Assembly: GCA_021740625.1 (NCBI GenBank)
Contig: JAIOZK010000012.1
Coordinates: 55,246-119,245, forward strand
Source of the DNA: Bacteroidales bacterium
GTDB lineage: Bacteria; Bacteroidota; Bacteroidia; Bacteroidales; JAIOZK01
Length of the DNA: 64,000 nucleotides
Direction: 5' to 3'
Below, one piece after another: positions 60,862 to 64,000 of this stretch. Numbering within the stretch: the stretch's first letter is position 1; each line of letters starts with the position of its first letter. Both the position numbers and the translations under genes were made by a program. Below the pieces are notes generated by a model. That model had not been told where the DNA came from and searched no databases. It saw nothing but the letters and a program-made list of their open reading frames with translations.

Positions 60862-62637
60862 ATGTTACAAAAGTTAAAACATTATTGTATTATTATTGTC
60901 TTTTTGTTTGTTCAGGGTTGTAATGAAGAAAACCGGAAGGAAATATCAGGAAATGAGAATGAAGAATACTTTCATAATTATCACCAAGAAATAATTGATT
61001 CATTGATCGCCAAGGGTAAGGTTTTACTTAGAGAGAAAAATGACTCAAGCTTTTTTTTACTTGATAGTGCGTATAAGCTGGCAAGAAAATCCAGTTTGCC
61101 TAAAACAGTTGCACAATCTTCCAAGCTTATTTCTGATTATTATTTTAAAAATGAAGAAATAAATAAGGCATTAGAATACAATGAAGAGGCTATTAGATGG
61201 TATAGAAAAACAAATGATTCCGTATCGGTTGCCCAAAACATGATTGACATTGCAAATGTTTATATTACTAGTGGGGCCTATGACAAGGCTCTTGTATATT
61301 CGACAAAGGCACTAGAAATATTCAGAAATAAAAATGAGAAAGAGTATGAAACAAGGGTTATTAATAATATCGGGATAATTTATGGCTTATGGGATGACAC
61401 TACGCATGCAATCTGGTATTATAAAAAGGCAATAGATCTTGCTCAGCAATTAGGTATGGAACGTGAATTACAAGCTTCAAAGCTCAATATTTCTATAATA
61501 TACTTAAATAATAAACAATACTACAAAGCCATAAAATTGCTAAAAGAAGTACAGATTAATGCCAAACAAATTGGTTTTATTGAGAACTATGTCTTTGCAT
61601 TAGTTAATTTGGGAGCGCTTTACATCAAAACAAGAGACTATGTTGAGGCCAAAAATTACTTACTAAAGGCTTTACCCCTCCTTCCTGAAATATCAAATAA
61701 AAAGGTCCACGCTTTTTGTTTCAATAAGCTGGGTGAATTAGAAAACTTACTTCATAATTATGCTGAAGCTGAAGTGTTTCTATTGCAAAGTCTGGAAATA
61801 TCAAAAAAGAATTATTTTAAACCTGATGAACTTAATACATATATCAGCCTTGCTGATTTGTACCGCAGTTTAAACGATTGCATTCATTCGGATAAATATC
61901 AGCGAAAAGCTTTTCAGTTAAAAGACGAATTATTAAACAGGGAGATCATTGAGAATACAAACAAAATAAAAACCCGCTTTGAATTTTATAATCTGCAGAA
62001 CGAACTGAAGATCAGAGAGGCTGAAGTGGGTATGCTACATAAGAAACAGGAAGTCAACGAGCTCCGGCTTGCCTTACTGCTTATAGCTTTAGTTCTGGTA
62101 ATGGCTTTTTTATTTCTACTCTATATTTATTTTCAACAAAAGGCAAAGCTTAATAAACTGCGGAATGCTGAAGTTGAAAAAATGCTTGAATGTAAAATTA
62201 ATGAGGTAAGTATTTTTGGCGCCCATATCTTAAAGACAAAGAAATTGCTCGAAACAATCAAAGTAAAAATTAAAAAGCTAAGACTAAGTTATGATTCAGG
62301 AAAACCGGTAAAAAATGAAATTGGAGAGATTATTGCAATTTTAAGCCACTCCGAAGAAATGAGTAATAACCAGGTTGAATTATATAAAAGAATTGATGAA
62401 CTCAGTGAGTTTTTTTATATAAACCTTGAGGATAGATTCCCTGGGTTAACTGAGAATGAAAAACAATTGTGTGCGATGATACGACTGGGCTTCTCCTCAA
62501 AACAGATTGCAATGTTAAATAATATACAACCTGCAAGTATAGATATTGCACGTTATCGCCTACGAAAAAAAATGAACCTTGATGCAAACGAAAACTTCTA
62601 TGACTTTCTTAAGAAGTTAAGATTTAATATGATGTAA
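60862..62637 (+). CDS. membrane-anchored TPR sensor with C-terminal HTH, type 2 (possible lipoprotein)
   Basis: A 591-aa paralogue of the 602-aa protein. N-terminal hydrophobic stretch ends FVQGC (Cys20), a possible lipobox with an unusual Gln at -2. TPR units span about 80-350 (VAQNMIDIANVYITSGAYDK, VINNIGIIYGLWDDTTHAIW, YVFALVNLGALYIKTRDYVE); the TM helix is at 403-424; then a coiled coil, and an HTH at about 529-575 (LTENEKQLCAMIRLGFSSKQ, IAMLNNIQPASIDIARYRL). If lipidated, both ends would be tied to membranes. The C-terminal pattern LTENE-LCA-I matches the first protein, so both probably share a mechanism but recognise different DNA. Follows the DUF4386 gene by 63 nt. Confidence 0.78.
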   Translation: MLQKLKHYCIIIVFLFVQGCNEENRKEISGNENEEYFHNYHQEIIDSLIAKGKVLLREKNDSSFFLLDSAYKLARKSSLPKTVAQSSKLISDYYFKNEEINKALEYNEEAIRWYRKTNDSVSVAQNMIDIANVYITSGAYDKALVYSTKALEIFRNKNEKEYETRVINNIGIIYGLWDDTTHAIWYYKKAIDLAQQLGMERELQASKLNISIIYLNNKQYYKAIKLLKEVQINAKQIGFIENYVFALVNLGALYIKTRDYVEAKNYLLKALPLLPEISNKKVHAFCFNKLGELENLLHNYAEAEVFLLQSLEISKKNYFKPDELNTYISLADLYRSLNDCIHSDKYQRKAFQLKDELLNREIIENTNKIKTRFEFYNLQNELKIREAEVGMLHKKQEVNELRLALLLIALVLVMAFLFLLYIYFQQKAKLNKLRNAEVEKMLECKINEVSIFGAHILKTKKLLETIKVKIKKLRLSYDSGKPVKNEIGEIIAILSHSEEMSNNQVELYKRIDELSEFFYINLEDRFPGLTENEKQLCAMIRLGFSSKQIAMLNNIQPASIDIARYRLRKKMNLDANENFYDFLKKLRFNMM

Positions 62638-62682
62638 AGATTGTGTATAGATAGTTTTCTTTTATAAAGATTCCTCCTTTGT

Positions 62683-62690
62683 TATTTTTG
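62683..62690 (+). promoter_or_regulatory. -7 promoter octamer of the propeller protein gene
   Basis: TATTTTTG matches TAnnTTTG and ends 34 nt before the ATG at 62725; at the 19-nt -33 distance the sequence is TTTT (62660-62663), one base off TTTG. Confidence 0.45.
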
Positions 62691-62724
62691 AGCCAAAGTT
62701 TAATTAATAACAAAAATTTATATT

Positions 62725-63927
62725 ATGAAAACAATTAGAAAAAAGTCCAGAGTGCTGGCATGTGTAATAGTATCATTCATTCTTATTCAGAATCCCGAGG
62801 GCTTGTTTGCACAATTTGCCGGATGGGAAAATATTGGTTGTACGAATTCTGTTAGTTGCATGGTGCGTCATAATAACGACTTATGGATAGGGACTCCTGC
62901 AAGCCTGATTAAAATGGATGTTTTGACTGGGAAATATACCCTATATAACAGGGCAAATTCTAAGTTGCCATATAACGGTGTTACAGACATTTTAATTGAT
63001 CATGATCAAAATATCTGGGTCGCTTGTGAAACATTTAGTTTTCCCGGATATAGTGCTTTAGTGAAAATATCTGATGATCAGTGGAGTGTATATGATTTTA
63101 CGAATAGCCCGCTTAATTCAAGCAGTATATGTGATCTTGAAATTGACCAAAATAACTTCCTTTGGGTAGCTATTGACCCGAATGAAGATGATAATGTACT
63201 TTACAAATTTGATGGAGACGAAGAGGACTGGCTGGCAATTGATATTGATTCAGCGGTAAACATTTCTACTCCTTTAATTAATAGCATATCCGTTGATAAT
63301 AATAATACCAAATGGTTTGGTATGGGAATGGATGGTTTAATAAGCCTTAATGATTCAAATGATTGCTGGGAGGTATACAATACTGAGAACTCAGGCATTC
63401 CTCATAACATAGTCAATGAAGTTGAAGTTGATTTGGAAAATGTTTTGTGGTTTTCGGTGAATCAATCGTCGTTAATGCCTGGCGATGTGCAAGGATTAGT
63501 AAGCTATGATGGAAGTGATTGGGTAATATATAATGATACTGTCTCAGGAAATGCCACATCTTCGACGGTTATCACAAGCATATATGTTGATGATATGAAT
63601 AATAAATGGATTGGATGCGACGAGAAATTTATGGCTCCTTCATCATATACTGCACTAAATTGTTATGATAATCAAAAGTGGACAATATATGATTCAATTA
63701 ATTCAGGTCTTATCCAATGTCCTGTTATTTCAATATATCAGGAAAATGATAATACTTATTGGTTTGGTCAGACTGCAACTTATAGTTACGGTTATGAGCC
63801 TGGCCTGGTAAAATGGGAGGTGCAAAATAATACCTGGCAATCATATAATACCAATGTTTCGGGGTTCACCAGTAATATTAGGTGGGGAACAGTATTTAGC
63901 TACGCAAAGATCAATGTCACCCTGTAG
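62725..63927 (+). CDS. secreted beta-propeller protein (two-component regulator propeller-like)
   Basis: A 400-aa secreted protein with a signal peptide (MKTIRKKSRVLACVIVSFIL, cut near LFAQ). The body consists of seven or so propeller-type repeats, each with a Trp-[IFV]-[GAS] strand: DLWIGTPASLIKMD, NIWVACETFS, FLWVAIDP, TKWFGMGMDGLISL, VLWFSVNQSS, NKWIGCDEKF, TYWFGQTATYS. Such repeats form the sensor of hybrid two-component regulators, but here no membrane or kinase part follows. It ends at a TAG (63925-63927), and beyond it another frame is open to the window edge, so a C-terminal part may be lost or lie outside. Sits after the second TPR-HTH gene. Confidence 0.75.
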   Translation: MKTIRKKSRVLACVIVSFILIQNPEGLFAQFAGWENIGCTNSVSCMVRHNNDLWIGTPASLIKMDVLTGKYTLYNRANSKLPYNGVTDILIDHDQNIWVACETFSFPGYSALVKISDDQWSVYDFTNSPLNSSSICDLEIDQNNFLWVAIDPNEDDNVLYKFDGDEEDWLAIDIDSAVNISTPLINSISVDNNNTKWFGMGMDGLISLNDSNDCWEVYNTENSGIPHNIVNEVEVDLENVLWFSVNQSSLMPGDVQGLVSYDGSDWVIYNDTVSGNATSSTVITSIYVDDMNNKWIGCDEKFMAPSSYTALNCYDNQKWTIYDSINSGLIQCPVISIYQENDNTYWFGQTATYSYGYEPGLVKWEVQNNTWQSYNTNVSGFTSNIRWGTVFSYAKINVTL

Positions 63928-64000
63928 ATAAAAAACCCGATATCATTAATTCCCCTGAAAACAGATCTGAAAGCCTTGATCTTGGAGTTAAAGTTTTCTG

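Noticed and set aside
1..64000. tRNA, rRNA and CRISPR arrays
   Set aside because: Gaps are short, and no cloverleaf, conserved rRNA segment or regularly spaced direct repeats were found by eye; a tRNAscan or CRISPR search could confirm.

Overview
The window is chromosomal DNA of a member of the Bacteroidota, most likely a Bacteroidales/Marinilabiliales-type organism. Evidence is a complete type IX secretion/gliding core (PorP-like protein followed by gldK-gldL-gldM-gldN), several secreted proteins with type IX C-terminal sorting domains, Bacteroidota-specific families (DUF4468, DUF3822, DUF2795, Bacteroidota-type LptE) and the TAnnTTTG promoter octamer of this phylum a short way upstream of many start codons. 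The order-level placement is inference.

Layout. 0-2.5 kb: 3' part of dxr and rseP. 2.5-3.4 kb: a YitT-type membrane protein on the minus strand. 3.7-9.7 kb: the type IX secretion locus, closed by a strong terminator. 9.8-16.2 kb: recG, pheT and a nucleotide-sugar dehydrogenase. 16.3-19.3 kb: a sigma-54-type AAA+ regulator, lptE, a conserved unknown and secG, again ending in a strong terminator. 19.4-21.5 kb: groES-groEL with an inverted repeat and a sigma-54-like motif upstream. 21.6-27 kb: small conserved genes, DUF3822-rsmD, and a membrane glycosyltransferase-like TPR protein. 27-39.2 kb, mostly minus strand: corrinoid adenosyltransferase, LolD/MacB-like ATPase, a methyltransferase paired with an unknown secreted protein, two tandem paralogous secreted proteins separated by a 167-bp MITE-like element, dnaK, and a lipoprotein. 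39.3-45.9 kb: panB, an RluA pseudouridine synthase, a large HExxH/propeller/barrel protein, small membrane proteins, a flavin-binding-type protein and a secreted protein. 46.2-54.7 kb: pyruvate dehydrogenase complex (aceE-aceF-lpd) and a Ca2+-type P-ATPase, with two copies of an AT-rich inverted-repeat element in the gaps. 54.67-54.85 kb: a rearranged relic of the same ATPase. 54.9-64 kb: visibly more AT-rich accessory DNA with two membrane-anchored TPR-HTH proteins, a large type IX cargo protein, a DUF4386 membrane protein and a propeller protein.

How it works together. The secretion locus would export the sorting-domain proteins found elsewhere in the window (30.8, 32.8, 45.2 and 57.1 kb). 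The candidate for an undescribed system is the 54.9-64 kb segment. It has two one-component regulators with TPR sensors predicted outside the cytoplasm, a membrane helix, and a cytoplasmic coiled coil and HTH, interleaved with secreted or surface proteins. Their functional linkage is inferred from proximity only. No rRNA, tRNA, CRISPR array, transposase or integrase gene was recognised.
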